Of a stretch of 64,000 nucleotides of DNA, positions 1 through 11,857 are shown in pieces (the first letter of the stretch is position 1; every line of letters begins with the position of its first letter). A program made the position numbers and the translations under genes. This DNA is from Primula veris (lineage: Eukaryota > Streptophyta > Magnoliopsida > Ericales > Primulaceae), in NCBI GenBank assembly GCA_963682055.1, contig OY821742.1:19154135-19218134 (forward strand), read 5' to 3'. The notes below the pieces were generated by a model. That model searched no databases, was not told the origin of the DNA, and saw nothing but the letters and a program-made list of their open reading frames with translations.

Positions 1-123
1 CTTTTTGTAAATAATTTTTAAATTTTTTTGCTCGTACTCTTGTAGATGTTCTTACAATTTTTGTGTGTGTTATTATCTAAATATGGTTTATGATATGTAT
101 GATTACTTAGAGCATCCATAATA

Positions 124-316
124 CACTACAAAATAATGTTTGATTTAGTAACAGTCAAAAGCTGTCACAAGTCTGTCGCTAATTTAAAAAACTATCACAA
201 ATCTGTCGCAAATTGACTAAACTGTCACAAAACCGTCACAAAAACCGTCGTTAATAAGCTCGTAACAAAAAATACCGTCACTAATCCCGTCGGTATTTTA
301 GTATTTTTTTGTAGTG
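124..316. mobile_element. CACTA-type miniature transposon (193 bp)
   Basis: The segment begins CACTACAAAA and ends TTTTTTGTAGTG, the terminal signature of CACTA (CMC/En-Spm) elements. It is flanked by ATA on both sides (121-123 and 317-319), matching the 3-bp target duplication of this superfamily. Inside are about nine copies of a roughly 10-bp motif of the type C(T/C)GTCACAAA, like the subterminal transposase-binding repeats of CACTA elements. There is no room for a transposase, so it must be non-autonomous. Termini and target duplication are seen directly; the family assignment is established knowledge. Confidence 0.82.
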
Positions 317-319
317 ATA

Positions 320-2150
320 GTACTTATGTTAAATTTTTATTGTTAAATATTGACATATGTGCATGTTAAATGTCACATATATATGTTAATCTTGAAAACC
401 ATACAAGTATCACATTAGTGTATTTTTTAACAACATTATCTATTGATTTATAATAAATAATTGATTTCGGATAAAAAAAAATATTATAAGAAAGAGGGAA
501 TGTGTTATTTTTGTTTTATTGTATGATTTAATATAACAGTTAGTTAACCAAATTGATATGTTATCACTTAACAATGTTAAATTTGTTGTTAAATATAACA
601 ACAATAACTTTAATAAGTTGGTTAACAATATGGAAAAAAAACATATCTACCATCTAACAATTTTATCTAAAAATTTACTTAATAGCATGCTGCGATGCTT
701 TTATATGTTTATTACTCATTTTGGATTCCAAATTTTCATCTTGAAATAAATGCATTAATGATGGGTCTTATTTGGGAGAAGGAAAAGAGGGGAGATGGAG
801 TTTTACACGTGTAAGTTGAGCTTGTGTAATTATTGTTGAGTTTGTGTCATTTTGGGTTGTGTGCGTGTTTGATTGGGATGTATTTGTGTTGGGATTGGAT
901 TGTGAATACTATGGGTCAGGTAAATAATACGTTTGCTTATAAAAAATTAACTATGTACGACTAGTAAGGACGAAATTATAAATGATTCCAAACGGAGGTA
1001 TTTAGAATAATATAGAAGGGGTGGTATTACAATATTTAGTCGAAGCCTACTATGAATATATATATATGAATGTAATTATGTATATACGTTATATACAATT
1101 ATATATATGTATATGTATATGTATATGTGTATATATATATATATGTATAATTACATATATATGTATATATATAATTATACATTTAATATGTATGTATTTT
1201 ACTAGTATTATGGATATAAAGATAAATTTGTAAAATAGTTCAACAAAATAAAAAGCAAACAAATACTTTATACGTACTTCATATATGTACGTACTATTAA
1301 TCTCATCTTTTTTTGTTATTCCATCATAATCCGAATATATTGATAGTATAAATACTACTAATACTGCAACAAAATGAGTCATCGATATAATCCAAATGTC
1401 ACGAAGTGTTTCATTTTACCACCCTCACTTCAAGGAAAGAAATGACACAACAATATATAAAGATTCAGTAACTCGTCTATTCCTTTATTTGGTCTTTCGA
1501 TATTTGACGCAGTCTCCCGTTATGTGTGCTTCCTTACCACAAGCATAGAAAATAAAATTGTTAGAAAAAGTTTAATTATGTGTACATTACCCTATGTGTT
1601 TGCGTTGACCTTTTAGTTTGAACACTTATTTGACGATTTTTAGGATTTCTATTTGTTCCTCGTTGTTGAACCAATTTGTACATTAATTAATAATTTGATG
1701 AATAAAAAAAAGATTTCATTTAATTTAATAAAAACTCATTAGTTGTACTAATATTAAAAAATAAAGTGTTAGATAAATAAGTAAAAAACAATGAACGAGA
1801 GTAGAATAAGTCAAAATGGAATTTGAGAATTTGGCACATAAAAAAGATTAACCAGTTAAATCCGAATTAACCATACAGTTAACTTGGTTACTGATTAGAA
1901 ATAAAGTTACTAACTAAACCTCTGTTTATGAAAAGTAAAATCAGTCTCGACTCAATATTTGAATATATGGAAATGATTCAAAAGTTAATGCAACTAAGCA
2001 AGTGGCCATTGATGATTATTCTGCAATAATTATACTTGATTAGGGAGTATCTCCAACGTTTAAAAGTTTATTAAATCACGAAGATATTCATTATATAAGA
2101 TGTCAACTAAACAAGTCTGAACAGCCTCAATTAACTAGTTAAACATAATC
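320..2150. other. AT-rich intergenic DNA, no gene seen
   Basis: Only short chance ORFs of under 100 codons, without domain signatures, are present on either strand. The tract holds an alternating TA/TG microsatellite (about 1086-1180) and unremarkable AT-rich sequence. I see no RNA gene and no full mobile element. Confidence 0.5.
1086..1180. repeat. TA/TG-type microsatellite
   Basis: Runs of TATATG and TATA make a low-complexity block. Predicted ORFs over it are Ile/Tyr/Cys-rich products of the repeat, not genes. Confidence 0.8.
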
Positions 2151-2159
2151 CAACCGGTT

Positions 2160-2735
2160 AGAATTATCATGTTTTTGAGATTCAAGCTAGAACGGTATCT
2201 CACTACCACCACTATAAATAAAGTTCTCCCCTTACAGAATCTGACCACCACACACTAGAGCAAACAAATCTTGATTATTATCTTTTATACTTTGTTTAAA
2301 CCGATCATTTTGAAGCCTAAATTTTGATTAGACAAGCCTTCATTCTTTAATCAAATTCTCTGACACTCATTATAGATATACATTTGAGAGAGTTAGTGTG
2401 GTTGTAGTCGCTTGATATTTTCATATCATTTGTGATACAATCAAAGGAAAAAGAGAAATGTAACCTTCTCATATATCGATGTAATTGCTTAACTAAAGAC
2501 TTTATGTTTAGCGTGTTCTTGTGGTTTTAGAGGGCATATGTGCACTAAAGGAAAATAAGTGTTAACGGGTACGAAACCTTGAAAGAAGAGTTAGTGAGAA
2601 TCTCAAGATACAGTTGGACTTGGAGACTAGACATAGTCTTTTATTGAGGCGAAACAGGATAAATATTTGCGTTATTTATTTATGACCTATGAAGTACTAA
2701 TATGGGTATGCGGTACGGTAAGATACCGGTGTGAG
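2160..2735 (+). repeat. Probable old LTR fragment (promoter/R/U5-like)
   Basis: A TATA-like CTATAAATAAA near 2213, a following leader-like tract, and phrases typical of copia LTR/U5 sequence lead up to the insertion point of the copia element at 2741. No second LTR copy or clean terminus was found. An ordinary gene promoter is an alternative, but no gene follows. Confidence 0.3.
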
Positions 2736-2740
2736 GGTAC

Positions 2741-4088
2741 TGTTGGAAAACATGTTTTTTAAACATGCGTGTTCCGAGTGGTCAAGGACCATATTTGAGT
2801 CAATATTCGATGCGACTACTCAGAATTTCTAAAGCCGTACTCAAAGCGTTTGAGTAGCTCGTGCAACGAGCTTCGCAACGGTATATTGCATGACCTATTC
2901 GGAGAATGAGTATCAATGATAATTGGCCTCGAAGGTTGGTACTCGAAAGAAGTATAAATACCAATGCTGAAAAATGGAGAAAGAAATGGGATTTAAACCA
3001 TGAGGGTTATCCCACATTGTGAAATCATGAGTGATTTTTACAATATAAATACAAGTCCATCCCATTTAGTTGTTAAACTATCATGTCCACATACCCATAC
3101 GTGGGTTAGTGTGTACCATACACGCGCGCGTTCGCTCGGATCGCGGGACGTGGGCCTCGGGCCTTGGGATTTGGGGAATGTCTCGGGTCTTGGGTTTTGT
3201 ACTAAACTGAAAAAGGGACTTTTGTATATTTACAAGAGCAGTCACTAGAGTTCCAGCAAGTTTGAAACTCCTGCAGTAATGGAGGCGGATTTTGAAGATG
3301 TAACTCACAGAATTAAATGACCACAATAATGACTGCGGTTTCAGAATCCTCTATATGAGGCAGTCTTCCCCTCACATTCAAAATACACGAAAATCATCTC
3401 TCTAAACAGCATACATTTTTTTTCCCATAGCATATTAGAAACAGAAAGAAACACCCACCAACAGCTCGACCTTTACTCGTCGCCAGTTTTCGGCGAGTCA
3501 TCCGAGACGTTGTATCTTAGGATCGAAGCGCCAACGCAACCAGAAACATTAAAGTGCTTGGACGAATATCGGTTAAGGGCAGACTGTTTACAGTCGCCTT
3601 GTCTTTTAATTCTTTCCTTTTAATTTCCGTATTTAAATTCTGTTATTTATATTCTGTCTTTTCAATTCTGTATTTTTTATTTCAGTATTTTAATTTGCTG
3701 TACTTAGCTGTAGTTTTTCTATTCTGTTTTACCTTTCTGTAATTTCTTTAAAGTACTGTTTTATTCTGTAATTTCAATTTTGTAATTTAATTCAGTAATT
3801 AGAATAGTTTCAATTCAGTCCTGTAATTTAAATTTCAATCAGAACAGTCCGGCTGTTAAGTCTATACTTTCCAGTCCGGCAGTTTCTATTTATTGCAATT
3901 CAGTACATCAAATTATTAATTAATAAAAATCTGAATAACGTTTGCTTTAATTTCTATTCAGTACCTACATGTTGTAATCTGTAATTTCAATTCTAATTCA
4001 AAATTAATAAAGATTACACTAGTTTTGATTATTTCTTTCTAGTCATTTAATTATTGTTTAATTGTTATTTCATATATGGAAATCAACA
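2741..4088 (+). repeat. 5' LTR of outer copia element
   Basis: The LTR runs from TGTTGG to ATCAACA and matches 14077-15415 along its length. TATAAATA near 2953 is a candidate promoter. A GC-rich patch around 3120-3190 contrasts with the T-rich remainder (3590-3960), where short TTCTGTATTT-like words recur. Confidence 0.93.
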
Positions 4089-4442
4089 ATCTTAACCGAT
4101 ACCCAGTTGTTTCTTTCGTGTATTAATTAATACAATTATTTATTTTAAGGAATAATGTTTTTTTTGTTTTCAATTCTAAATCATATTAGAATTTGATTTA
4201 CAAGGAAAAATTCCAAACAGTTTAATTTTATTTTTTAGAATCTTGTTGATACCAACCTTTTGGTATTCAATAAAGATCGTTTAATCCTTTTGATATCAAC
4301 TGTATTGATATTCAAAAGGAAACTGTTTAATTTTATTGTTGAATAAAAAATTCTTTTACAAACCTAAATTTCAGTTTTGGTGTTTTGTTCATAAGAATTT
4401 ATTGTACACGTATCTCATACGTTTATTGTGTTGTCGTTTCAG
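4089..4442 (+). other. Leader of outer copia element
   Basis: This lies between the 5' LTR and the first gag codon. I could not recognise a good initiator-tRNA primer site directly after the LTR, so the primer site may be mutated or of another tRNA type. Confidence 0.5.
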
Positions 4443-5440
4443 ATGACAAATACGTCGTCTATTGAGTTGCCTATCGGAAGTGAGCATGACCCAGTAGTTG
4501 GTGGAAATGTCCATAACACTGAGGGCGATGCGAATGTGGGGGCTAACGTCGATGACGTAGCTGCAGCGGCTGAGGCCGCCGCGGCTGCGTCTATGGCGGA
4601 TGCTACGACCAAAGCTGAGGCTGCGGCTAGAGCCAAGGCTGCGGCCAAGGGCAAGGCACCAATATATTCGGCTGTACCTACTTTTCTGACTTCTCATCTG
4701 GAGAAACCGGAAAAATTCAGGGGAGACAACTTCAAACGTTGGCAGCAAAAGATGCTGTTTTATCTCACCACCCTGAATCTGACCAGGTTTCATAAGGAGA
4801 CTGCTCCCGTCCTAAGCGAGGATGATCTGGACGAGCAGTTGTTCTCTGCGGTTGAGGCATGGAGACATGCCGACTACCTATGCAAGAACTATATCATGTG
4901 TGCTCTAGATGACACGCTGTTCAGTGGTTTCGAGCCCAAAGCTACTGCAAAGGAGCTGTGGGAAACACTCGAAAACAATAGAAAGTGAATAACGCTGGCA
5001 CAAAGAGATTTATTGTCACGAACTTTCATGAGTACCGTATGACTGACAGCAGGGGTGTCATGGAGCAAGTTGATGAGTTCCAACTCATTTACCATCGCCT
5101 TGAATGAGCCTTTACAGGTGCCACTCATGATTGAGAAATTGCCACCTTCTTGGAAAGACTTTCAAAACTACCCGAAGCACAAGCGGAAGGAAATGAGGCT
5201 GGAGGGGCTCATTGAAAAGCTCAATATCGAGGTGAGTAACCGTCGCTCCGTAAGGAAAGTCGGTAGTGCTAACATCCCGATGGCAAAGACCAATGTGGTC
5301 GAAAGCTCCAACGTCAAACGAAAACGTTTTGACAAAGGAGGCAGTGCTATTGTCGCAAATAAATTTGTGGGAACCTGCTTTGTGTGTAATGGGACCGGTC
5401 ATCGCGGACTGTTATGACAATAAAGGCATTATTAAGCCCA
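4443..5440 (+). pseudogene. Copia gag remnant (UBN2-type capsid plus zinc knuckle)
   Basis: The reading frame opens at 4443 with an Ala/Lys-rich leader. It continues into a copia gag core with the motif KFRGDNFKRWQQKM and a downstream ELWETLE block typical of UBN2/gag domains. The frame stops at 4986. Homology resumes in another frame at about 4993-5102 and shifts again near 5105, continuing to a CCHC zinc knuckle (CFVCNGTGH) near 5377-5405 that is itself cut by a frameshift. It would package element RNA, but at least three lesions make it a pseudogene. Domains and breaks are seen directly; the function is known for the family. Confidence 0.85.
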
Positions 5441-5540
5441 AGCCCCCACCCCGAGGAACTTCAAGGGCAAAGGGAAGAGGAAAGCTCCAGCTCAGGCACA
5501 TCTGGCCAAGGGAGGACGAGATGATGACCACTTTACTGCT

Positions 5541-6936
5541 GTGGTCTCTGAGGTGAATCTCGTGGGGAGCAACCCCAAAGAGTGGTGGATGGATACCGGC
5601 GCCACAAGCCACATCTGCTCTAACCAGTGGATGTTTAAGACCTACGAGGCGGTAGAGGGAGAAAGCTGCTTCATGGGGAATTCTCCTACTTTCAAGGTGG
5701 AAGGAAAAGGAACGGTGGTGATGAACATGACCTCGGGAAAAGAGCTGAGGTTGACAGGGGTGCTCCATGTTCCGGATATCCATAATAATCTGGTATTCGG
5801 ATCAGTGATGGTGAAGAACGGGTTCAAGCTGGTTTTTGAATCCGATAAAATTGTAATCACCAAAAATGGTGTCTATGTATTCCGTGGCTATATGACCAAC
5901 GACATGTTTAAGTTAAATGTACGGACACCTGCTTCCAATAAGGGTGTTAAAGCTGAGGCTAGCACTAGCAATGTAATGACAGTTGCCTAAGAGGCCAATA
6001 ATAAGAATTCTACTTTTGCTTATTTATTTGTGTCATTTCATTTGTGGCTTGGTATATTAGATCACGTGAATTATAATTCTTTAAATAAATTAATATCACT
6101 AAAACTAATACCAAATTTCGTCTTTAATAAGCAACACAAATGTGAGATTTGTGCAGAGGCAAAATTAACGAAATCATCGTTTCAACATGTTGAACGAGAA
6201 AGTGAACCTCTCGGTCTAATACACACGGATGTATGTGACTTAAAATTTATACAAACACGAGGAGAAAAAAAAGTACTTTATCACCTTTATAGATGATTTC
6301 ACTAAATACTGATATGTTTACTTAATGAGAAGTAAAGACGAAGCAGTAGAGAAATTCGCTCTTTATAAGACCGAAGTTGAAAATCAACTCAATAGTAAAA
6401 TTAAAATATTAAGAAGTGATAGAGGTGGTGAATTTGAATCACCGTTTGAGCAAATATGTGCTGAAAGCGGCATTATACATCAAACCACAGCCCCATACAC
6501 TCCCGAGCAAAATGGGGTTGCTGAGCGTAAAAATAGAACGCTAAAGGAAATGATGAATGCTATGCTAATCAGTTCTGGGTTACCCTAGAACATGTGGGGG
6601 GGAGCGATACTTTTCGCAAACTATGTTTTAAACAAGTTACCACATAAGAAGTGAGATAAGACTCCATATGAATTATGGAAAGATCATCAACCCAGTTATA
6701 AGAACCTACGGGTTTGAGGTTGTTGTCTCGCAAAGGTCCTAGTTCCCACTCCTAAGAGGATGAGAATTGGTCTTAAAACGGTGGACTGTGTGTTCATCGG
6801 ATATGCACATAATAGTAGTGCATATTGGTTTCTCGTACACAAGTCAGACAATCCCGATGTGCACGTAGATACGTATATGGAAAGCCGAGAGGCCTCTTTC
6901 TTTGAAGATATCTTACCCCGTAAATTACCTACATCT
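5541..6936 (+). pseudogene. Copia protease and integrase remnant
   Basis: An aspartic protease site (WWMDTGATSHIC) lies near 5582-5617. It is followed by a GAG-pre-integrase zinc region (CEICAEAK near 6141-6164), then the integrase core with HTD (about 6222), SDRGGEF (about 6415) and AERKNRTLKEM (about 6522), giving the D,D,E triad. In-frame stops or shifts occur near 5988, 6276, 6311 and 6586, and again between 6640 and 6720. The frame is then cut at 6941, where the nested element inserted. The pol frame picks up after 11829. Confidence 0.88.
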
Positions 6937-6941
6937 GTACC

Positions 6942-8203
6942 TGTTGAACTTAGAGTTCAATAATTGATTTTGATTATAACTTTAATTATGTTTTTAATGA
7001 TTTTACGATTTCTCTATTTCGATGATATAATGCTTGTCTTTTCCAAAAAGATAATTTGAAAATTTCAGTATGCCAGAAAGATAGAGCATTCAAAAACGAA
7101 GCCGACGGTTCAACCGAAACCAAAATCGGAGCTAAAACGAAGAAGTTACGGGCTTTCGAAGTTTAACGAGAAAACCGGAAATACTGAAGAAACGACCGAT
7201 CGTCTGGACAAAAATGACCGATCGTTTTTGGTCCAAATTCTTCCAGAGAGATCGTTATAAAAACGATCGATCGAATACAGAAAACGACCGATTTTTTTCT
7301 GAAAACGACCGATCGAAATGCAGAAAACGACCGATCGTTCTCTGCAGTTTTCAAAAACAGCTTTTCAGCTTATTCTGGAAAATTGCTTAAAACCTCTGGA
7401 TAAAACCCTCAACCACCCACCAACGGTCAGAAAACACAAAACAGACTATTTGGTCTATAAAAACCACCCCAATCACTCTCCCAAATACACACAATCATCA
7501 TCCTTCAAACCCTCTAAATCAAAACCCTAAAAATCACCATTTTGGTGAAATAATTCGAAAAAGAGGGAAATTGATGAAAATGCAATTCGAGCTCAAACAA
7601 AGATCAAACATCATCAAAACCACAAATTAGCTTATTTAGAAGCAATCAAATTGTGGATGTTGTTTCAATTTCAATAAATTGTAAAGAGCGTATTATAAGC
7701 TCATTTGTGAGTGAGTGTTTGAGTAGAAGATTTTAAGCCAAAGTGTTGGTTAAAAGTTCTAGGTTAAATACTTGGGTACTCATAGATTGAGGGGGAGTCG
7801 TTGACTCGTAAAACGTGTTCGCTTGCACTTATATCAAGATTAGGAACCTCGGGTAGAGGGTGAGCCAATCGATTGATTGAGCTCTATAGGATTTGTAATA
7901 TCCGAAAGAAGATTTTTAGTGAAATACTCGGTAGTACCGAAGAGAGGACGTAGGCCGTTTGCCGAACCTCTATAAATCGCGGTGTCAATTTCTTTCCCTA
8001 AACTTTTACTTTCCGCAACTTATATTATTGCTTATTTTCGTGCTTGCGTTTAGGACTTCTAGCATTTCATTAACGTTATTAAACGCTTAATCTTAGAATT
8101 GCAAAAAGTTGGGTTGTTAGTTGCCATTAAGTTTAATTAGGCGAAAAGTGCCAAAAACCTTATTCACCCCCCCCCCCCTAAGGTTTAGCCGCATGGGCCA
8201 ACA
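6942..8203 (+). repeat. 5' LTR of nested element
   Basis: It matches 10567-11824 closely. Upstream of the TATA-like TCTATAAAAACC (about 7453) is a cluster of GACCGATCG motifs (7194-7340). The 3' part ends with a run of C before AAGGTTTAGCCGC and the terminal CCAACA. Confidence 0.93.
7194..7340 (+). promoter_or_regulatory. Cluster of GACCGATCG palindrome-bearing motifs in U3
   Basis: About six copies of GACCGATCG or CGATCGATCG occur in roughly 150 bp, spaced about 22-48 bp apart. All lie 110-260 bp upstream of the LTR TATA box, and the cluster recurs in the 3' LTR (about 10815-10965). Position and repetition suggest a transcriptional enhancer; this is inference. Confidence 0.5.
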
Positions 8204-8205
8204 AT

Positions 8206-8218
8206 TGGTATTAGAGCC
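8206..8218 (+). promoter_or_regulatory. Primer-binding site for initiator Met tRNA
   Basis: TGGTATTAGAGCC starts three bases after the LTR. It matches the standard plant copia primer site TGGTATCAGAGCC with one change. Confidence 0.85.
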
Positions 8219-8265
8219 GAGGCTCTTGCATATAGAAATCTAACGATTTAAGAATTAAGATCCCG

Positions 8266-10293
8266 ATGGCTAATTTGTACAATTTCGCATCCGGTATAGC
8301 TTTATCCCCCAATACTCCACCTTATTTTGATGGGATAAACTATAGTTATTGGAAAGATAGGATGAGCATTTTCCTACAAAGCTACAATGTTAATCTTTGG
8401 AAGATTATTAAAGTAGGATATTCCGCTCCTAAATCCGAAAATAGCAAGAACCCAATCTCCGTAGAGGACTTAGATAACGCTCAATTAGAAGCCTACTCTA
8501 CTAACGCTAAAGCAATGTACGCTATTGTTTGTGCTGTTTCCCCTAACGAGTACAACAAAATATCCGCTTGTAAAACGGCTAAGGATATGTGGGATAAGTT
8601 AGTGGTTATGCAAGAAGGGACTAACCAAGTTAAGGAGTGCAAACTCCAAATTCTAGTGCACGATTATGAACTTTTTAGGATGAGCGAGGGAGAAACTATT
8701 TCCGATATGCTTGCTAGATTTACCACTATTACTAACGGATTAACATCTCTTGGTAAGTATTTATCTTGTAAGGAAATGGTTTCAAAGGTGATTTGGAGCT
8801 TACCGAAAGAATGGGAACCAAAGGTCACCGCAATTCAAGCCAATCTCTTGATGCATTGACATGAACACCTACACTCTTGATGCATTGACGGGTTCACTCA
8901 TTACTCACGAGATCACCCTCAATAATCACAAGCCAATCTCGAAAAAGAAGGAGATAGCTTTCAAAGTAACAACTTGTGACGAAAGCGATGAGCTATCCAA
9001 TGACGAAAAAAAATCAACACAAATCATTCGAATCGTCAAGGAAATACTAAAGCTTAAAGGCAAACGCAAACATAAAGGTAAATCGTCAAATACTTCAATT
9101 ATTTCTAACGATTTTGTTTGCTATGCTTGTGGCAAGGAAGGACATATGGCGAGAGATTGCGTCAAGAATCGCAAAAGCAAAGGCAAGAAGAAAATATCCG
9201 CTTCAAGCTCTAGTGATAGCTCCGACCAAGATGAAGTCGATCATCTTGCTTGCTATGTGGCCTTGGAAGACAACAATGAGCCTAACCAATCATCTTCAAG
9301 CGAAAGTGAAAGTGAAGCCGGTGAGGTAAATAATCTATCCTATGATGAATTACTTCATATGTGCGATATTTACTCTAAAAAGTTTCCTAAACTTTCGGAA
9401 AAGATTGAATCTCTTAAAAGGATAAATTCTTATCTCAATGAAGAAATAAGATCCTTGAAAAGAGATAAAATTGAAAATGAGTTTATTCCGACATCGTCAT
9501 TCTCTTTACATGATTTAGATGACGAAAAGGAAGACTTGAAAGATAAAAACGAATTTTTAAAAACCGAGAATGACTCTTTGAAAATAAAAACGATGAGCTT
9601 GTCATTACGGTAAAAAAACTCGAGTTAACAATCTCAAGGTTTTCCAAAGGGAAAACCGTGTTGGACGAAATTTTGAGTTGTCAAAAAGATATCAATGACA
9701 AAAGCGGTTTGGGTTTCGATTGCAACACTAGTGGCTCAAGCACAACCCGCTTTGTCAAATCTTCTAGCTTGTCTACAACTCCTATTCCGCCTATACAAAA
9801 GGTTGTTTTTACACAAGGGAGTACTTCAAGAGTTTTGCCGAACTCTTGCAATGATAGAAGAGGTTTAGGTTTTCAAACCAAAACCGCTCATCAAACTTCT
9901 AAAACTTCCTACAAAAAGTCGTATAGTTCTCATTATACGAAAATGTTTATGCATTGTATACATTGTAGTAGAAATGAGCATATTTCTTCTAGATGTCCTT
10001 ATCGTTTTCGTGTTAGTAGAAGCGATTTGAAATGGGTAGTAAAGACCCAAGTCACTAACAATGTCGGACCAAAAAGAAATTGGGGACAAAAAGACAAATC
10101 TTGTGTTGTAGGTATCTCCATCCAAAAGGAGAAAATCAACAAGTGGTTGACAACACCGGCAAAAGTCGTGGAAGCCCATAAAATCGACTCCACCATAAAA
10201 AATGAAGTACCATTGATCGACAAAGGTGGAAGGCATACCAACAAATGGTACCACTTATTTGGACTTGGAAACGCTCAATGCAAATGCCATTAG
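8266..10293 (+). pseudogene. Gag remnant of nested element, two zinc knuckles
   Basis: The first part (8266-8859) is a copia gag N-terminus with the block YFDGINYSYWKDRM, typical of the DUF4219/UBN2 region. A short duplication of CTCTTGATGCATTGAC near 8850-8888 introduces a stop and breaks the frame. The next frame (to 9613) has a CCHC knuckle, CYACGKEGHMARDC (about 9119-9160), an acidic Ser-rich stretch, and a Leu/Lys/Glu-rich predicted coiled coil (about 9390-9600). A third stretch (9658-10293) carries a second knuckle-like CIHCSRNEHISSRC (about 9957-9998). The architecture is gag from end to end with no enzyme domains. Confidence 0.83.
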
Positions 10294-10566
10294 AGAGCGG
10301 ACTCGACATCACATATTCGGTACACTCTATCCAATAATCTTTACATATATGTGATTAGTTGGGTCATATGCATCATAATAACATTTTTCATGTTTTGGTT
10401 TTTCTTTGAAAACCCTCCACATAACCCCAATTTTTTATTGCATTTTGATAATGGCAAAGGGGGAGAAAAATGATATTTTAGAGAAATGCGTTTTGTTAAA
10501 ATGGAGGAGATAGATATTTTTCTTGTAAAATCATCATTAGTTTGTCATAATCAAAATGGAGGAGAT
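10294..10566 (+). other. 3' untranslated part of nested element with purine tracts
   Basis: Two purine-rich tracts (AAAGGGGGAG near 10457 and AATGGAGGAGA at about 10555-10565) precede the 3' LTR. The second is the likely plus-strand primer. TCATAATCAAAATGGAGGAG-type phrasing recalls Sirevirus-type ends, a tentative link. Confidence 0.6.
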
Positions 10567-11824
10567 TGTTGAACTTATAGTTCAATAATTGATTTTGATT
10601 ATAACTTTGATTATGTTTTTAATGATTTTACGATTTCTCTATTTCGATGATATAATGCTTGTCTTTTCCAAAAAGAGAATTTTAATATTTCAGCATGCCA
10701 GAAAGATAGAGCATTCAAAAACGAAGCCGACGGTTCAACCGGAACCAAAATCGGAGCTAAAACGAAGAAGTTACGGGCTTTCGAAGTTTAACGAGAAAAC
10801 CGGAAATACTGAAGAAACGACCGATCGTCTGGACAAAAACGAACGATCGTTTTTGGTCCAAATTCTTCCAGAGAGATCGTTATAAAAACGATCGATCGAA
10901 TACAGAAAACGACCGATTGTTTTCTGAAAACGACCGATCGAAATGCAGAAAACGACCGATCGTTCTCTGCAGTTTTCAAAAACAGCTTTTCAGCTTATTC
11001 TGGGAAATTGCTCAAAACCTCTGGATAAAACCCTCAACCACCCACCAACGGTCAGAAAACACAAAACAGACTATTTGGTCTATAAAAACCACCCCAATCA
11101 CTCTCCCAAATACACACAATCATCATCCTTCAAACCCTCTAAATCAAAACCCTAAAAATCACCATTTTGGTGAAATAATTCGAAAAAGAGGGAAATTGAT
11201 GAAAAAGCAATTCGAGCTCAAACAAAGATCAAACATCATCAAAACCACAAATTAGCTTATTTAGAAGCAATAAAATTGTGGATGTTGTTTCAATTTCAAT
11301 AATTGTAAAGAGCATATTATAAGCTCATTTGTGAGTGAGTGTTTGAGTAGAAGCTTTTAAGCCAAAGTGTTGGTTAAAAGTTCTAGGTTAAATACTTGGG
11401 TACTCATAGATTGAGGGGGAGTCGTTGACTCGTAAAACGTGTTCGCTTGCACTTATATCAAGATTAGGAACCTTGGGTATAGGGTGAGCCAATCGATTGA
11501 TTGAGCTCTATAGGATTTGTAATATCCGAAAGAAGATTTTTAGTGAAATACTCGGTAGTACCGAAGAGAGGACGTAGGCCGTTTGCCGAACCTCTATAAA
11601 TCGCGGTGTCAATTTCTTTCCCTAAACTTTTACTTTCCGCAACTTATATTATTGCTTATTTTCTTGCTTGCGTTTAGGACTTCTAGCATTTCATTAACGT
11701 TATTAAACGCTGAAGCTTAGAATTGAAAAAAGTTGGGTTGTTAGTTGCCATTAAGTTTAATTAGGCGAAAAGCGCCAAAAACCTTATTCACCCCCCCTCT
11801 AAGGTTTAGCCGCACGAGCCAACA
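10567..11824 (+). repeat. 3' LTR of nested element
   Basis: Paired with 6942-8203. It carries the same GACCGATCG cluster and TATA box and ends CCAACA directly before GTACC. Confidence 0.93.
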
Positions 11825-11857
11825 GTACCAACTCAAGAGTTGAACAGTGAATGAAAT

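Larger units (their letters stand above)
6942..11824 (+). mobile_element. Nested gag-only copia-type element, target duplication GTACC
   Basis: The LTRs are 6942-8203 and 10567-11824, each TGTTGAAC...CCAACA. GTACC sits on both sides (6937-6941 and 11825-11829), a perfect 5-bp target duplication inside the outer element's pol. A primer site follows the 5' LTR, and a purine tract (AATGGAGGAGA) precedes the 3' LTR. The 2.36-kb interior codes only for gag-like protein; no protease, integrase or reverse transcriptase was seen. It would need enzymes from a partner. By eye the first 295 bp of the LTRs differ at about 9 sites, fewer than in the host element, as expected for a later insertion. Confidence 0.93.

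Noticed and set aside
1021..1382. ORFs of 70 and 97 codons rich in Ile, Tyr and Cys
   Set aside because: They come from the TA/TG microsatellite.
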